Part shown: positions 1 through 7,286 of the stretch, one piece after another
How positions within the stretch are numbered: the first letter of the stretch is position 1
Layout of the letters: each line of letters begins with the position of its first letter
Source: G963676205 sp964342525
GTDB lineage: Bacteria > Campylobacterota > Campylobacteria > Campylobacterales > Arcobacteraceae
DNA length: 59,306 nt
Direction of reading: 5' to 3'
NCBI GenBank assembly: GCA_964342525.1
Contig: CAYFGQ010000016.1
Location: 1-59,306, forward strand
Made by a program: the position numbers and the translations under genes
Notes under the pieces: model-generated
The model's database searches: none
What the model saw: only the letters and a program-made list of their open reading frames with translations
What the model was told of the DNA's origin: nothing

Positions 1-1
1 A

Positions 2-64
2 GCTTTAAATTTCATTCAAAGTAAATATGGTGAACAAGACGATGTTCGTGAATATAATAATTAA
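2..64 (+). CDS. C-terminal end of an unidentified protein (partial)
   Basis: An open frame runs in from the left edge and stops at TAA 62-64. The last 20 residues read ALNFIQSKYGEQDDVREYNN. A strong intrinsic terminator follows within 10 bp, which supports a real gene end. There is too little sequence to name the product. Confidence 0.5.
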   Translation, partial: ALNFIQSKYGEQDDVREYNN

Positions 65-73
65 ATCTTGATT

Positions 74-103
74 TAGCCTCTAAAAATAGAGGCTATATTT
101 TTT
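74..103 (+). terminator. Rho-independent terminator
   Basis: A 9-bp perfect stem (TAGCCTCTA with TAGAGGCTA) around a 4-nt A loop is followed by a T-rich run. It ends the partial gene at the left edge and insulates the metal gene that follows. Confidence 0.85.
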
Positions 104-128
104 ACATTATTCTAATTTTAAATATCTT

Positions 129-160
129 TCCACACTTTTTCCACATTAAAACATTACAAT
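129..160 (+). promoter_or_regulatory. Direct-repeat operator and promoter (site A)
   Basis: CCACAC at 130-135 and CCACAT at 141-146 are 11 bp apart. Eight bp later comes TACAAT (155-160) as a -10 box. The same layout occurs before five other transcription units in the window. No good -35 hexamer is present, as expected for a promoter activated by an OmpR-family regulator; the protein at 4934-5590 is the likely binder. Confidence 0.7.
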
Positions 161-188
161 TCAATCAATTATTTTATAAAGGAAATTC

Positions 189-620
189 ATGAAAAAAACA
201 CTGATAATATTAAGTCTAGGATTACTGACTGCCACAAGTTTATATGCAGGTCAAAATATGAACCATTCAAGTGAAAATAGTTCAAAAAAAAGTATGCTAC
301 ATGGTGAAAGTAAACCATATCATCATATGGCTATGATTGATGGATATAAAGTTATGTTAAGCTCTAAAGGGCCATTAAAAAGAAGTACAAATAACCTAAC
401 AGTTGTAGTAATGAAAGATAGGAAACCTGTAAAAGATTTAGATGTGGATATTCAATTTACTTTAGCTAGTAAAACATTAAACTCTACACCAGTATTAAAA
501 GGTAAGGCATATAAAGCAGATGTAAAATTTGATAATTCAGGTCATTGGATGTATAAATTAAATTTTAAAACAAATGATAATAAAATCCATACTATGAAAG
601 GTAATATGGATATAAAATAG
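189..620 (+). CDS. YtkA-like periplasmic protein (metal-region paralogue 1)
   Basis: 143 aa with an N-terminal signal peptide ending near A-L-Y-A-G (residue 20), a short His/Met/Ser-rich linker and a C-terminal beta-rich domain of the YtkA/FixH type (about residues 48-143). The segment M-I-D-G-Y-K-V and the ending G-x-x-x-I-K closely match the two YtkA-like proteins that open the efflux operons at 6789 and 13467. Unlike those, this copy has lost the M-P-x-M-P-G-M motif in the middle of the domain and has T-L-A-S-K-T-L instead, so any metal binding through that motif is probably gone. It is a single-gene unit between terminators, under operator site A. AAGGAA precedes the ATG by about 5 bp. 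Exact role is unknown; a periplasmic metal-stress accessory is inferred. Confidence 0.75.
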   Translation: MKKTLIILSLGLLTATSLYAGQNMNHSSENSSKKSMLHGESKPYHHMAMIDGYKVMLSSKGPLKRSTNNLTVVVMKDRKPVKDLDVDIQFTLASKTLNSTPVLKGKAYKADVKFDNSGHWMYKLNFKTNDNKIHTMKGNMDIK

Positions 621-625
621 TGTGT

Positions 626-659
626 AAGGGAGAAGAATTCTAGATATAATCTCTCCCTT
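626..659. terminator. Bidirectional terminator between convergent genes
   Basis: AAGGGAGA (626-633) pairs with TCTCCCTT (652-659). It lies between the stop codon at 620 and the converging gene ending at 668, so it can serve both strands. Confidence 0.65.
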
Positions 660-667
660 TAAAATAA

Positions 668-1156
668 TTATTTAGTTTCTAGTTTTTTTAAAGATTCCTC
701 AACCCATGCTCTAATCACTTCCGTATCTTGATCTGTAACCTTTGTTTCACCATGCATAATTGTATATTTAAATGGAGGCATACTTTTATCCTCAAATACT
801 TTTAGTATACTTTTTAGATCTTTGATTGGTGTATCATGGGATATAAATGGATAATCTTTTGAAAAGTCTAAATGCTCTTTTGCTTCATCTATATCTTTTT
901 GAATCATAGCTGATACTAATGGTAGTTTGAAATACCAAGGGTACTCTGTCTGATCACTATGACAATCAAAACACTTATTTTTAAAAATTGGTTTGATATT
1001 TTTTAGATACTCTTTATTTATCTCACTAAATACCTCTTTTGACTCTATGGTCATTTCCATCTTTTCGTGTTTTACTTCTACTTTTTTCTCTTCATGTTTT
1101 TCACCACCATGTCCAAATATCAAAGCTGGTACAGCCAATAAAAATAAATATTTCAT
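668..1156 (-). CDS. Haem-binding domain (cytochrome c-like) periplasmic protein
   Basis: 162 aa. A signal peptide (residues 1-15, ending I-F-G-H) is followed by a charged His/Lys/Glu stretch. The C-terminal domain carries one haem c site, C-F-D-C-H, at about residues 62-66 and then Y-P-W-Y-x-x-x-P and D-I-x-E-A. This is the pattern of the small haem-binding domain family (Haem_bd). It is the last gene of the leftward operon that starts at 4384, 17 bp after the cytochrome c at 1174. Together with the two cytochromes c it may move electrons in the periplasm during metal stress, for example for Cu(I)/Cu(II) turnover; this role is inferred. Confidence 0.75.
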   Translation of the reverse strand: MKYLFLLAVPALIFGHGGEKHEEKKVEVKHEKMEMTIESKEVFSEINKEYLKNIKPIFKNKCFDCHSDQTEYPWYFKLPLVSAMIQKDIDEAKEHLDFSKDYPFISHDTPIKDLKSILKVFEDKSMPPFKYTIMHGETKVTDQDTEVIRAWVEESLKKLETK

Positions 1157-1173
1157 TTTACTCTCCTTATATT

Positions 1174-1638
1174 TTATTTATTTAGTCCGTTTCTTCTTAG
1201 CCACTCTTTATAGTATGGATCAGTCCAAAAACTTTGAAAGTGAGCTATTACATTATCTATATCCTCTGAGGATAATTTATCTTTAAAAGGTGGCATCACT
1301 CCACCTACTGGTTTACCACCTTCACGTATGGTAAACCTAAGTGCCTTTAGAGGATGATGCCATGCATGGGCATCATCATTTAAAGGTGGTGGAGGATACA
1401 GATCATTATCCATCTTTTCATTCCAAGGTAAAATCACACCCTCACCATTTTTACCATGACAAGAGGCACAATTATTTGCATAAATAGTTTTACCTTTTTC
1501 AAGCATATCCTCACTATACCATCTATCTGATGTAGTTGGGATCTCTTTTTTTATCAAAACATTTTTTTCCTTTTTATCTTCACAAGCTACAAATATAAAA
1601 ACAAAAGTAAATATCAATAATATTTTAAATATTTTCAT
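1174..1638 (-). CDS. Cytochrome c lipoprotein, single haem
   Basis: 154 aa. The N-terminus has a hydrophobic stretch ending in a lipobox-like F-V-A-C (about residue 19), so it is probably lipid-anchored. One haem site C-A-S-C-H lies near residue 60, and the M-P-P-F-K-D segment near residue 117 gives the sixth-ligand Met typical of class I cytochromes c. Between them is a proline-rich P-P-P-P-L-N plus H-A-W-H-H-P segment, which is almost identical in the cytochrome at 3294-3719; the two are paralogues. The extra His cluster is unusual for a plain cytochrome c and could bind a metal. It overlaps the HD-GYP gene by 4 bp, so the two are co-translated. Confidence 0.8.
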   Translation of the reverse strand: MKIFKILLIFTFVFIFVACEDKKEKNVLIKKEIPTTSDRWYSEDMLEKGKTIYANNCASCHGKNGEGVILPWNEKMDNDLYPPPPLNDDAHAWHHPLKALRFTIREGGKPVGGVMPPFKDKLSSEDIDNVIAHFQSFWTDPYYKEWLRRNGLNK

Positions 1639-2888
1639 TTTAAATCCTTATCACAGTAAATTGATATCTTCACATCAAGTAGGTGTATTAAGAAGTCCTC
1701 ATCTGAGTCTTTTAATTTATTATAACACTCATCTACAGAGTTAAAAAAAGTCTCCAATAACTCTGGATCAAAATGTTTACCCGATTCACTTACCATTATA
1801 GATTTTGCTTTTTCATAAGAAAAAGGCTCTTTATAAGGTCTTTTTGATGTCAAAGCATCAAACACATCTACTATAGCAAATATCCGTGCATTTAATGGGA
1901 TCTCTTGACCTTTTAATCCTTTTGGATAACCTGTACCATCAAACTTCTCATGGTGACAGGTAATCACATCAAGTGCATCTTCTAAAAGATTATTGTTTGC
2001 AATGATATCTTTTCCTATATCAGTATGGGTCTTCATCACTTCAAACTCTTCAAAATCAAGCTTTCCTGGTTTTAATAAAATATTATCACTTATCCCTATT
2101 TTCCCTATATCATGAAGAAAAGCTCCCCTTATCAATGAGTTGAATTTTTCTTTAGGGAAATGTATGGATTCAGCTAAAATGATTGAATAGAGTGTAACCC
2201 TATAATTATGCATATTTGTATCGCTATCCCTTTTAGCTATGGCACTACCTAGGGTTTTTAATATATCTATATTTGATTTAGATAATTTTTTAGCCTTATC
2301 TATAAATCCTTTATGAAGTAGAAAAATTGTTGGATAAACTGCACTAAAGATCAATATGAACATAATCCCTAACTCTAAAGTATCATAGAGTAGTTTTTTA
2401 TAAATATTGTCAACCATATCACTAGCATCATACAAACCTAAAATTTCACCATTTATGATATTATCATCAAAGGGCATTTTCATTTTAAGATAGTATTTAT
2501 TTTTATCATGATCATGTAGAAGCGTGATTAATATATGTTCATCATCATGTATGTCTATAACATGATTGTATTTTTCTACATTTAATAAGATACTTTTATA
2601 TTCACTAGTTTTTCTCTCAAAAAGTATATTTTTATCATTATCTATGATTTTAAAAAAATTAAAATTAAAATGTTTGATATAATCATTATCAATGCTTTTT
2701 AGCTTGTTAGTGTCTTTTGAGTTTTTTACATAGATTTGAGATATTTTAGAAGACGCTTTTATAGCTTCACCTTGTATGGTTTTTTCTATATTAGATATCG
2801 CAAAATAGATATTTAAACTACTTACTAAGATAAATATAGTAAATAAAGATAAAGAAATATGAATAAATAGTTTTCTTTTATAGTTCAA
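1635..2888 (-). CDS. Membrane HD-GYP cyclic-di-GMP phosphodiesterase
   Basis: 417 aa. TM1 (about residues 8-31) and TM2 (about 172-193) frame a periplasmic sensor segment of roughly 140 residues that I cannot assign to a family. The cytoplasmic HD-GYP domain (about 205-400) has the metal-binding H-D-I-G-K-I-G-I motif, a later H-H-E-K and G-T-G-Y-P, all needed for cyclic-di-GMP hydrolysis, so it should be active. It lies inside the metal-region operon, 4 bp from the SHOCT gene at 2892 and overlapping the cytochrome at 1174. This is an unexpected place for a cyclic-di-GMP enzyme and suggests that the periplasmic part senses metal or redox state. Confidence 0.85.
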   Translation of the reverse strand: MNYKRKLFIHISLSLFTIFILVSSLNIYFAISNIEKTIQGEAIKASSKISQIYVKNSKDTNKLKSIDNDYIKHFNFNFFKIIDNDKNILFERKTSEYKSILLNVEKYNHVIDIHDDEHILITLLHDHDKNKYYLKMKMPFDDNIINGEILGLYDASDMVDNIYKKLLYDTLELGIMFILIFSAVYPTIFLLHKGFIDKAKKLSKSNIDILKTLGSAIAKRDSDTNMHNYRVTLYSIILAESIHFPKEKFNSLIRGAFLHDIGKIGISDNILLKPGKLDFEEFEVMKTHTDIGKDIIANNNLLEDALDVITCHHEKFDGTGYPKGLKGQEIPLNARIFAIVDVFDALTSKRPYKEPFSYEKAKSIMVSESGKHFDPELLETFFNSVDECYNKLKDSDEDFLIHLLDVKISIYCDKDLK

Positions 2889-2891
2889 AAC

Positions 2892-3095
2892 TTAGCCCTT
2901 TTTTATTTTCTTACTTTTTTCATGATATTCATCAAAGTCTATTTCACCTTTTACATATCTTTTATCAAGAATATCTTGAGGTGTTTTGTTCTCTTTATCT
3001 TTATTATTAAATACTAAAAAAATAATAACAATAACTATGATTGAAGCTATCATACTTATTCCCATAAAGGGAAATCCTAAATATCCATGCATCAT
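2892..3095 (-). CDS. Small membrane protein with SHOCT domain
   Basis: 67 aa. One transmembrane helix (about residues 10-28) is followed by a C-terminal SHOCT motif: D-I-L-D-K-R-Y-V-K-G-E-I-D-F-D-E-Y. SHOCT domains are short oligomerisation modules found on many small bacterial membrane proteins, often near metal-transport genes. A second SHOCT protein of the same build opens this operon at 4172-4384. No enzymatic function is expected. Confidence 0.75.
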   Translation of the reverse strand: MMHGYLGFPFMGISMIASIIVIVIIFLVFNNKDKENKTPQDILDKRYVKGEIDFDEYHEKSKKIKKG

Positions 3096-3149
3096 AATAA
3101 ATCCTTTCTAATAATAATTTTATTTATGAAGGGTATGTGACTTCATAAC

Positions 3150-3272
3150 TTATCCATGATGTCCAGAGGGATGATCTTCATTTGCCCCACCGTGGTAGTG
3201 AAAGCCAAAACATCCACTAAATAATATAGCTATCAAAACACTAGAAAATACCAAAATCAAAGAGCTTTTCAT
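3150..3272 (-). CDS. Small His-rich lipoprotein (40 aa)
   Basis: Reading leftward from ATG at 3272 gives a 40-residue protein: M-K-S-S start, hydrophobic helix, lipobox L-F-S-G-C (Cys 21), then a short mature part F-H-Y-H-G-G with E-D-H-P-S-G-H-H-G at the end. Five of the 19 residues after the lipid Cys are His. AAGGAT lies 5 bp before the ATG. The gene fits in the 198-bp gap between the cytochrome c at 3294 and the SHOCT gene at 2892, with tight spacing on the cytochrome side. A surface-anchored Cu/Ag/Zn chelator is inferred. It is shorter than usual annotation cut-offs and easy to miss. Confidence 0.7.
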   Translation of the reverse strand: MKSSLILVFSSVLIAILFSGCFGFHYHGGANEDHPSGHHG

Positions 3273-3293
3273 TTTTATCCTTATTGTATATAT

Positions 3294-3719
3294 TTAATTT
3301 CTTTCCATCCAATAACCATAATGGGTATCATTCCAAAAAGATTGGAAATAAGCTATCGTTGCATCAATCTCTTCTGATGTAAGTACATCTTTAAATGGTG
3401 GCATTTTACCCTTATAAAGTTTTCCACCCTCTCTTATAATCTCTCGAAGTTGATCTTGGGGATGATGCCAAGCATGAGCTGAGCCATTTAAAGGTGGAGG
3501 TGGATAAGAGCCATCACTTAGAGTTTGTTTCCAGTTTATTGTTTTTTCTGCTTTATATCCATGACATAGCGCACAATTATTTGCAAAGATCTCTTTACCT
3601 TGGCTTACTTGTTCCTCGGTATACCATCTTTTTGTCTGCTTTTCTTTAGAAAAAAAGTTTATACTTATAAATAGTACAGCAATTACTAAGATAGAGATCA
3701 AGGCTATTTTTTTCATCAT
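3294..3719 (-). CDS. Cytochrome c, membrane-anchored, single haem
   Basis: 141 aa. An uncleaved or signal-type hydrophobic helix (residues 4-23) is followed by one haem site C-A-L-C-H (about residues 49-53) and the axial-Met segment M-P-P-F-K-D (about 105-110). It shares W-Y-T/S-E, P-P-P-P-L-N, A-H-A-W-H-H-P and I-A-Y/H-F-Q-S-F-W with the cytochrome at 1174-1638, so the two arose by duplication. It is the third gene of the leftward operon, 9 bp after the DUF411 gene. Probable periplasmic electron carrier; donor and acceptor unknown. Confidence 0.8.
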   Translation of the reverse strand: MMKKIALISILVIAVLFISINFFSKEKQTKRWYTEEQVSQGKEIFANNCALCHGYKAEKTINWKQTLSDGSYPPPPLNGSAHAWHHPQDQLREIIREGGKLYKGKMPPFKDVLTSEEIDATIAYFQSFWNDTHYGYWMERN

Positions 3720-3728
3720 TTTATACTT

Positions 3729-4163
3729 TTAGTGTTTTTCAAATATTCCAGTAGAATTATCGCCATTAATATAAAGAACATTATATGATTGTTTCATATT
3801 TCCTTGCTCCATCCCCGGGCTTCCTATTGGCATCCCTGGTACTGTGATACCTTTTATATCTGGTTTTTCATCTAACATCTTTTTAACTGCACTATAATCC
3901 ACATGACCAACTACAACATAATTATCAACAATAGCAGTATGACACGATGATAGTTTTGGATCTATTTGTAATTTTTTATTTACAAGACTTACATCATTGA
4001 CCATCTGTACATTAACATCAAAACCTTTTTCTTTCATAATATCTACCCATTTAGTACAACAGCCACAATAGGGAGATTTATATACAGTCATTTTAGCCCC
4101 ATCAACCGCATATAGTGAAGTTGCCATAAAAACAAAGATGATACTTTTTAATAAATTTTTCAT
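3729..4163 (-). CDS. DUF411 (CopG-like) periplasmic metal-binding protein
   Basis: 144 aa with a signal peptide ending near S-L-Y-A-V (residue 20). The mature protein starts with Y-K-S-P-Y-C-G-C-C-T-K-W, the Cys motif that defines the DUF411 family, with a further conserved S-S-C-H-T-A and V-x-G-H-V-D and the loop V-P-G-M-P-x-G-S-P-G-M. Members such as CopG sit in copper and silver resistance loci and bind copper through the Cys and His residues. It is the second gene of the operon, 8 bp after the SHOCT gene at 4172. Its presence is the best single clue that the region answers to copper or silver. Confidence 0.85.
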   Translation of the reverse strand: MKNLLKSIIFVFMATSLYAVDGAKMTVYKSPYCGCCTKWVDIMKEKGFDVNVQMVNDVSLVNKKLQIDPKLSSCHTAIVDNYVVVGHVDYSAVKKMLDEKPDIKGITVPGMPIGSPGMEQGNMKQSYNVLYINGDNSTGIFEKH

Positions 4164-4171
4164 AATATTCC

Positions 4172-4384
4172 TTATTTTTGTAATGTCTCTTTTAATGAAT
4201 CATACTGCTCTTTTGATAGCTCGCCTTTTGATAAACGCTTTTTTAAAATATCAAGTGGTGTCTCTTTTATTTCATTTTTCTGACTATTAATAAGCGAAAA
4301 GATTAAAAAAACAACAATTATCCAAAATACTGACATTCCCAAACCATGAAACCAAGTCATATTCATATGCATATATTCATACAT
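4172..4384 (-). CDS. Small membrane protein with SHOCT domain (first gene of metal operon)
   Basis: 70 aa. A Met/His-rich start (M-Y-E-Y-M-H-M-N-M-T-W-F-H) is followed by a transmembrane helix (about residues 16-32) and a C-terminal SHOCT motif D-I-L-K-K-R-L-S-K-G-E-L-S-K-E-Q-Y. The Met/His cluster on the N-terminal side could contact a soft metal. It is the promoter-proximal gene of the leftward operon, with AAGGAG 5 bp before its ATG, downstream of operator site B. It is a paralogue of the 67-aa protein at 2892. Confidence 0.75.
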   Translation of the reverse strand: MYEYMHMNMTWFHGLGMSVFWIIVVFLIFSLINSQKNEIKETPLDILKKRLSKGELSKEQYDSLKETLQK

Positions 4385-4439
4385 GATAAACTCCTTAAAG
4401 TTTTAAAGTGAACAATCTGTTGCCCCTTTAATATTTAAA

Positions 4440-4472
4440 AGTATATAAAATTAAGTGTGTAGATTATGTGTA
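4440..4472 (-). promoter_or_regulatory. Direct-repeat operator and promoter (site B)
   Basis: On the - strand TACACAT (4472-4466) and TACACAC (4461-4455) are 11 bp apart, followed after 9 bp by TATACT (4445-4440) as -10. This is the same architecture as sites A, C, D, E and F. It drives the leftward operon 4384 to 668. Confidence 0.7.
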
Positions 4473-4486
4473 AGAAGAGTTTGAAG

Positions 4487-4519
4487 TTTTTATAGGGATG
4501 AGAGAGTATCCCTATAAAA
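4487..4519. terminator. Terminator after the Met/His-rich gene
   Basis: TTTATAGGGAT pairs with ATCCCTATAAA around a 7-8 nt loop; both flanks are A/T runs, so it could work in both directions. It ends the leftward gene at 4530 and separates it from operator site B. Confidence 0.7.
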
Positions 4520-4529
4520 CAGTTTTTGC

Positions 4530-4811
4530 TTATTTAGCACCACCACATTTACCTGCGCCACATTTACCTGCACCACAAGCCATTCTTGATGGTTTATTTC
4601 CTGATTTTTTCATCATCATACCATCATCTTCATCATCCATCATTTTTGGAGATTTCATATCCATATCCATATCTTTATCATGCATCATCTCTTTTTTTGA
4701 ATCATCGTGCATCATATTAGATTTACTTTCTGAGTGCCCATGTCCTTGTCCTGCAAATAATACACTTGAAGTGAATAATAATGCTAAGATCGATTTTTTT
4801 ACTAAACTCAT
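4530..4811 (-). CDS. Met/His/Cys-rich periplasmic metal-binding protein
   Basis: 93 aa from the ATG at 4811, which has AAGGA 6 bp upstream. A longer frame to 4838 exists but would start at or before the predicted transcript start, so the shorter form is chosen. After a signal peptide (ending L-F-A-G) the mature protein is nearly all low-complexity: H-G-H-S, M-M-H-D, repeated M-D-M-D-M, M-M-M-K, and a C-terminal repeat A-C-G-A-G-K-C-G-A-G-K-C-G. Such a Met/His/Cys string suits binding of Cu(I) or Ag(I), much as SilE-type or CopK-type scavengers do, though I see no homology to those. It is a single-gene unit under operator site C and divergent from the response regulator. Confidence 0.75.
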   Translation of the reverse strand: MSLVKKSILALLFTSSVLFAGQGHGHSESKSNMMHDDSKKEMMHDKDMDMDMKSPKMMDDEDDGMMMKKSGNKPSRMACGAGKCGAGKCGGAK

Positions 4812-4841
4812 TTTCGTCCTTAATTGAAAAAATTGCAATTC

Positions 4842-4873
4842 ATTATACTACTTTAGTGTGTAGATAGTGTGTA
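4842..4873 (-). promoter_or_regulatory. Direct-repeat operator and promoter (site C)
   Basis: On the - strand TACACAC (4873-4867) and TACACAC (4862-4856) are 11 bp apart and followed after 8 bp by a perfect TATAAT (4847-4842). These are the two most perfect repeats in the set. The site drives the gene at 4530-4811 and, being in the divergent spacer, may also influence the regulator gene at 4934. Confidence 0.75.
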
Positions 4874-4933
4874 GAGTATTAAAAGTTAAAACTTTATATC
4901 TTTTTGATATAATTTTTCAAAGGATTTGAAATA

Positions 4934-5590
4934 ATGAAGATTTTTTTAATGGAAGATGATCTAGTTTTAAATGAAATTATAGAAGAGCATCTAAGCAATA
5001 ATAAACATAAAGTTTATACAACCTTTAATGGTGATGAAGCTGAAGAGATATTGTATAGTGAAACTTTTGATCTCTTACTTTTAGATGTAAATGTACCAGG
5101 TACTGATGGTTTTGAATTGTTAGATGATTTAAGACAAAGGGATATCCTTACCCCTGCTATATTTATCACCTCTTTAGATATGGTTGATGATGTTGAGCGT
5201 GGTTTTAATGTGGGGTGTGATGATTATCTAAAAAAACCTTTTGAGTTAAAAGAGCTTGACCTACGTATAAATAATATAAAAAGACTTTTTAAAATAGAAG
5301 ATAGTAATCTTTTAAATATCTCAAACACTATCTCCCTTGATAAGAAAAATCTTACAATTATAAATGGAGATAAAAGTAATCATATCTCTTTAAAAGAGTT
5401 GGATGTATTAGAGTATCTTCTTAAAAAAAGAGGTACACCTGTAAGTGTGGATGAATTAAGTATGAATGTTTGGAGTTATGAAAATGCTCCTGTAGCTCCT
5501 ACAATTAGGACATATATTAAAAATCTTCGAAAAATACTTGGGGATGATTTTATTACAAATATTAGAGGAGTTGGTTATAGATTTAACTAA
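4934..5590 (+). CDS. OmpR-family response regulator, probable copper/silver regulator
   Basis: 218 aa. The receiver domain (residues 1-115) has the acidic pair E-D-D near residue 8, the phospho-acceptor in L-L-L-D-V-N-V-P-G (about residue 51), the T/S in F-I-T-S and the Lys in K-K-P-F. The C-terminal winged helix (about 125-218) ends in I-R-G-V-G-Y-R-F, the classic OmpR/PhoB ending. It overlaps the partner kinase gene. OmpR-type regulators bind direct repeats spaced 10-11 bp, which is the geometry of the six operator sites around it. A TATAAT at 4908-4913 suits its own promoter. CusR/CopR-like function is inferred from context; similar arrangements serve other metals. Confidence 0.85.
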   Translation: MKIFLMEDDLVLNEIIEEHLSNNKHKVYTTFNGDEAEEILYSETFDLLLLDVNVPGTDGFELLDDLRQRDILTPAIFITSLDMVDDVERGFNVGCDDYLKKPFELKELDLRINNIKRLFKIEDSNLLNISNTISLDKKNLTIINGDKSNHISLKELDVLEYLLKKRGTPVSVDELSMNVWSYENAPVAPTIRTYIKNLRKILGDDFITNIRGVGYRFN

Positions 5591-6725
5591 TAGTGAAAAG
5601 AGAACATTTATCCGTTTTCTAAGTCTTTATTTAGGCTCTTCTTTTATTCTTATTGCCTTAGTTTGTTTTTTTTATTATCAAACAGAGAAACAACTATACT
5701 TGGATCTTACAAAATCAAAGATGCAAAATGAGGTGTCAAAAATCTCATCTAAAATCATTTTCGCACATATGACAGATACAAAGCTTGATGCTTCAGAGTT
5801 TTTAAAAACTGATAAATATAAAGTTTCATTTTACAATGAAAAAAAAGAGAAAATATTTGGAAATCTTGATGATGAAATTGATTTTTCTAAAAATATAATA
5901 GAGCATCACGAACATTTTATTTTAGTGGATAATTCAACTTTAGGACATTTGGGTGTTTATCATATAGCAATAGAGGAAAATTTATATTTTAAACAACTAA
6001 AAGAGTTACAAATCAATATAGTAGTATTTTTCTTACTTATCTACTCTATAATCTCTTTAATAGGATACTATTTAGCTAAACTATTTTTAAAACCGATAAA
6101 AGAAGAGAGACAAAAACTAAATAACTTTATAAAAGATACAACCCACGAACTAAACACTCCTATAAGTGCTATTTTGATGTCTTTAGGAACAAATCAATTA
6201 TCAGATCGTCAAATAGAGAGGGTAAAAATAAGTGCAAATAGAATCTCTGAAATTTATAAAGACCTTACCTATATATTTTTACAAGATCAAAAAACAAATA
6301 AAGATATTCAAAACTATTCTATAAAAGATTTAGTAAATGAACAAATAGATTTTTTCCAACCCTTAGCTTCAAAAAAACGTATAAGCATTGAGAGTGAATT
6401 GGAGGAATACACTTATGCTATGGATAGAAACGATTTTATACGATTGTTTAACAACCTTTTATCAAATGCAATCAAATATAATAGAATGAATGGAAATATC
6501 CATATAAAACTAAAAGATAATAAACTCTCTATAAGTGACACAGGTATAGGTATAGAAGAGAAAAAGCTAAAAGATATATTTAAAAGATACTTTAGAGCCA
6601 CAAAAGATCAAGGTGGTTTTGGTATTGGTTTAAGTATAGTTAATCATATCTGTGAAATATATAATATCAAAATAGAAGTTCAATCGGTACATAAAAAAAG
6701 TACAACCTTCACTTTAACATTTTAA
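5538..6725 (+). CDS. Membrane sensor histidine kinase, partner of the metal response regulator
   Basis: Up to 395 aa. TM1 (about residues 28-47) and TM2 (about 157-180) enclose a periplasmic sensor of about 105 residues with an E-H-H-E-H-F segment that could bind a metal. Then come the HisKA box T-H-E-L-N-T-P (His about 204), N box N-N-L-L-S-N-A-I-K-Y-N, G1 S-D-T-G-I-G-I and G2 G-G-F-G-I-G-L-S. All catalytic boxes are present. There is no HAMP domain of usual length. The start is uncertain: the frame opens at ATG 5538 inside the regulator gene, ATG 5544 and TTG 5571 are other choices, and none has a well-spaced ribosome site, so translation is probably coupled to the regulator stop at 5590. 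Confidence 0.85.
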   Translation: MGMILLQILEELVIDLTNSEKRTFIRFLSLYLGSSFILIALVCFFYYQTEKQLYLDLTKSKMQNEVSKISSKIIFAHMTDTKLDASEFLKTDKYKVSFYNEKKEKIFGNLDDEIDFSKNIIEHHEHFILVDNSTLGHLGVYHIAIEENLYFKQLKELQINIVVFFLLIYSIISLIGYYLAKLFLKPIKEERQKLNNFIKDTTHELNTPISAILMSLGTNQLSDRQIERVKISANRISEIYKDLTYIFLQDQKTNKDIQNYSIKDLVNEQIDFFQPLASKKRISIESELEEYTYAMDRNDFIRLFNNLLSNAIKYNRMNGNIHIKLKDNKLSISDTGIGIEEKKLKDIFKRYFRATKDQGGFGIGLSIVNHICEIYNIKIEVQSVHKKSTTFTLTF

Positions 6726-6726
6726 C

Positions 6727-6758
6727 TCCATACAAAATACATACTAGTTAGTTAAAAT
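6727..6758 (+). promoter_or_regulatory. Direct-repeat operator and promoter (site F, diverged)
   Basis: TCCATAC (6727-6733) and TACATAC (6738-6744) are 11 bp apart; 8 bp later is TAAAAT (6753-6758). Both halves carry T where the other sites have C (CATAC for CACAC), but spacing and -10 placement are the same. It drives the first efflux operon. Confidence 0.55.
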
Positions 6759-6788
6759 CCTTATTAAATTTATAAATAAGGATTTAAA

Positions 6789-7286
6789 ATGAAAAAAACA
6801 GTAGTTTCATTTTTAACTATAGGAATACTACTATCAGGGCTTTATGCAAGTGGAAATCATGAAAGTGGTCATGAATCAAACAATCATATGGGTGATCATA
6901 TGCACAATGGTAAAATGATGAATCATATGAATCCAGATGGTATGACAAGTGATAAAATGAAAAATATGAAAGCTATGCATCAAACAATGATGATTGATGG
7001 TTATCATGTAACAATAAGTTCAAAAAAACCATTAACAGATGGTAAAAACAACATCTCAGTTATGTTAAAACATGGTGATAAAGCTGTAAAAAATGCAAAT
7101 ATTAGTATGAAGTTCTCAATGCCTTCAATGCCAGGAATGGAGTTCACAGAACATGCAGGTATGCATGATAATATGTATAAAACAATGGTAGACTTTAGTA
7201 TGGGTGGAGAATGGGCATATGAAATGATGATAAAAACCCATGATGGTAAAATTCACAAATCAAGTGGTATGGTAAATGTAAAATGA
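6789..7286 (+). CDS. YtkA-like periplasmic protein with Met-rich motif (efflux operon 1)
   Basis: 165 aa. The signal peptide (ending G-L-Y-A-S) is followed by a His/Met-rich linker (residues 22-62, repeated H-E-S-G-H, D-H-M-H-N and M-M-N-H-M) and a YtkA/FixH-like domain with the Met motif S-M-P-S-M-P-G-M-E-F. The Met and His residues suit Cu(I)/Ag(I) capture. It overlaps the TolC-like gene by 4 bp and opens a four-gene efflux operon; the second efflux operon opens with a shorter relative (13467). Delivery of metal to the RND pump, a role like that of CusF, is inferred. Confidence 0.75.
   Translation: MKKTVVSFLTIGILLSGLYASGNHESGHESNNHMGDHMHNGKMMNHMNPDGMTSDKMKNMKAMHQTMMIDGYHVTISSKKPLTDGKNNISVMLKHGDKAVKNANISMKFSMPSMPGMEFTEHAGMHDNMYKTMVDFSMGGEWAYEMMIKTHDGKIHKSSGMVNVK

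Noticed and set aside
129..160. DnaA boxes (TTTTCCACA-like) before the first gene
   Set aside because: The same words recur with a fixed 11-bp period and fixed distance to a -10 at six metal promoters, which fits a regulator site rather than an origin.
4498..4827. Frame opposite the Met/His-rich gene
   Set aside because: It is the antisense image of the low-complexity gene and has no ribosome site. The - strand gene has a signal peptide, promoter and ribosome site.
6741..6756. MarR-type operator before the first efflux operon (ACTAGTTAGT shared with 56447-56456)
   Set aside because: Only ten bases are shared and no palindrome forms; it overlaps the spacer of operator site F. Probably chance in A/T-rich DNA.
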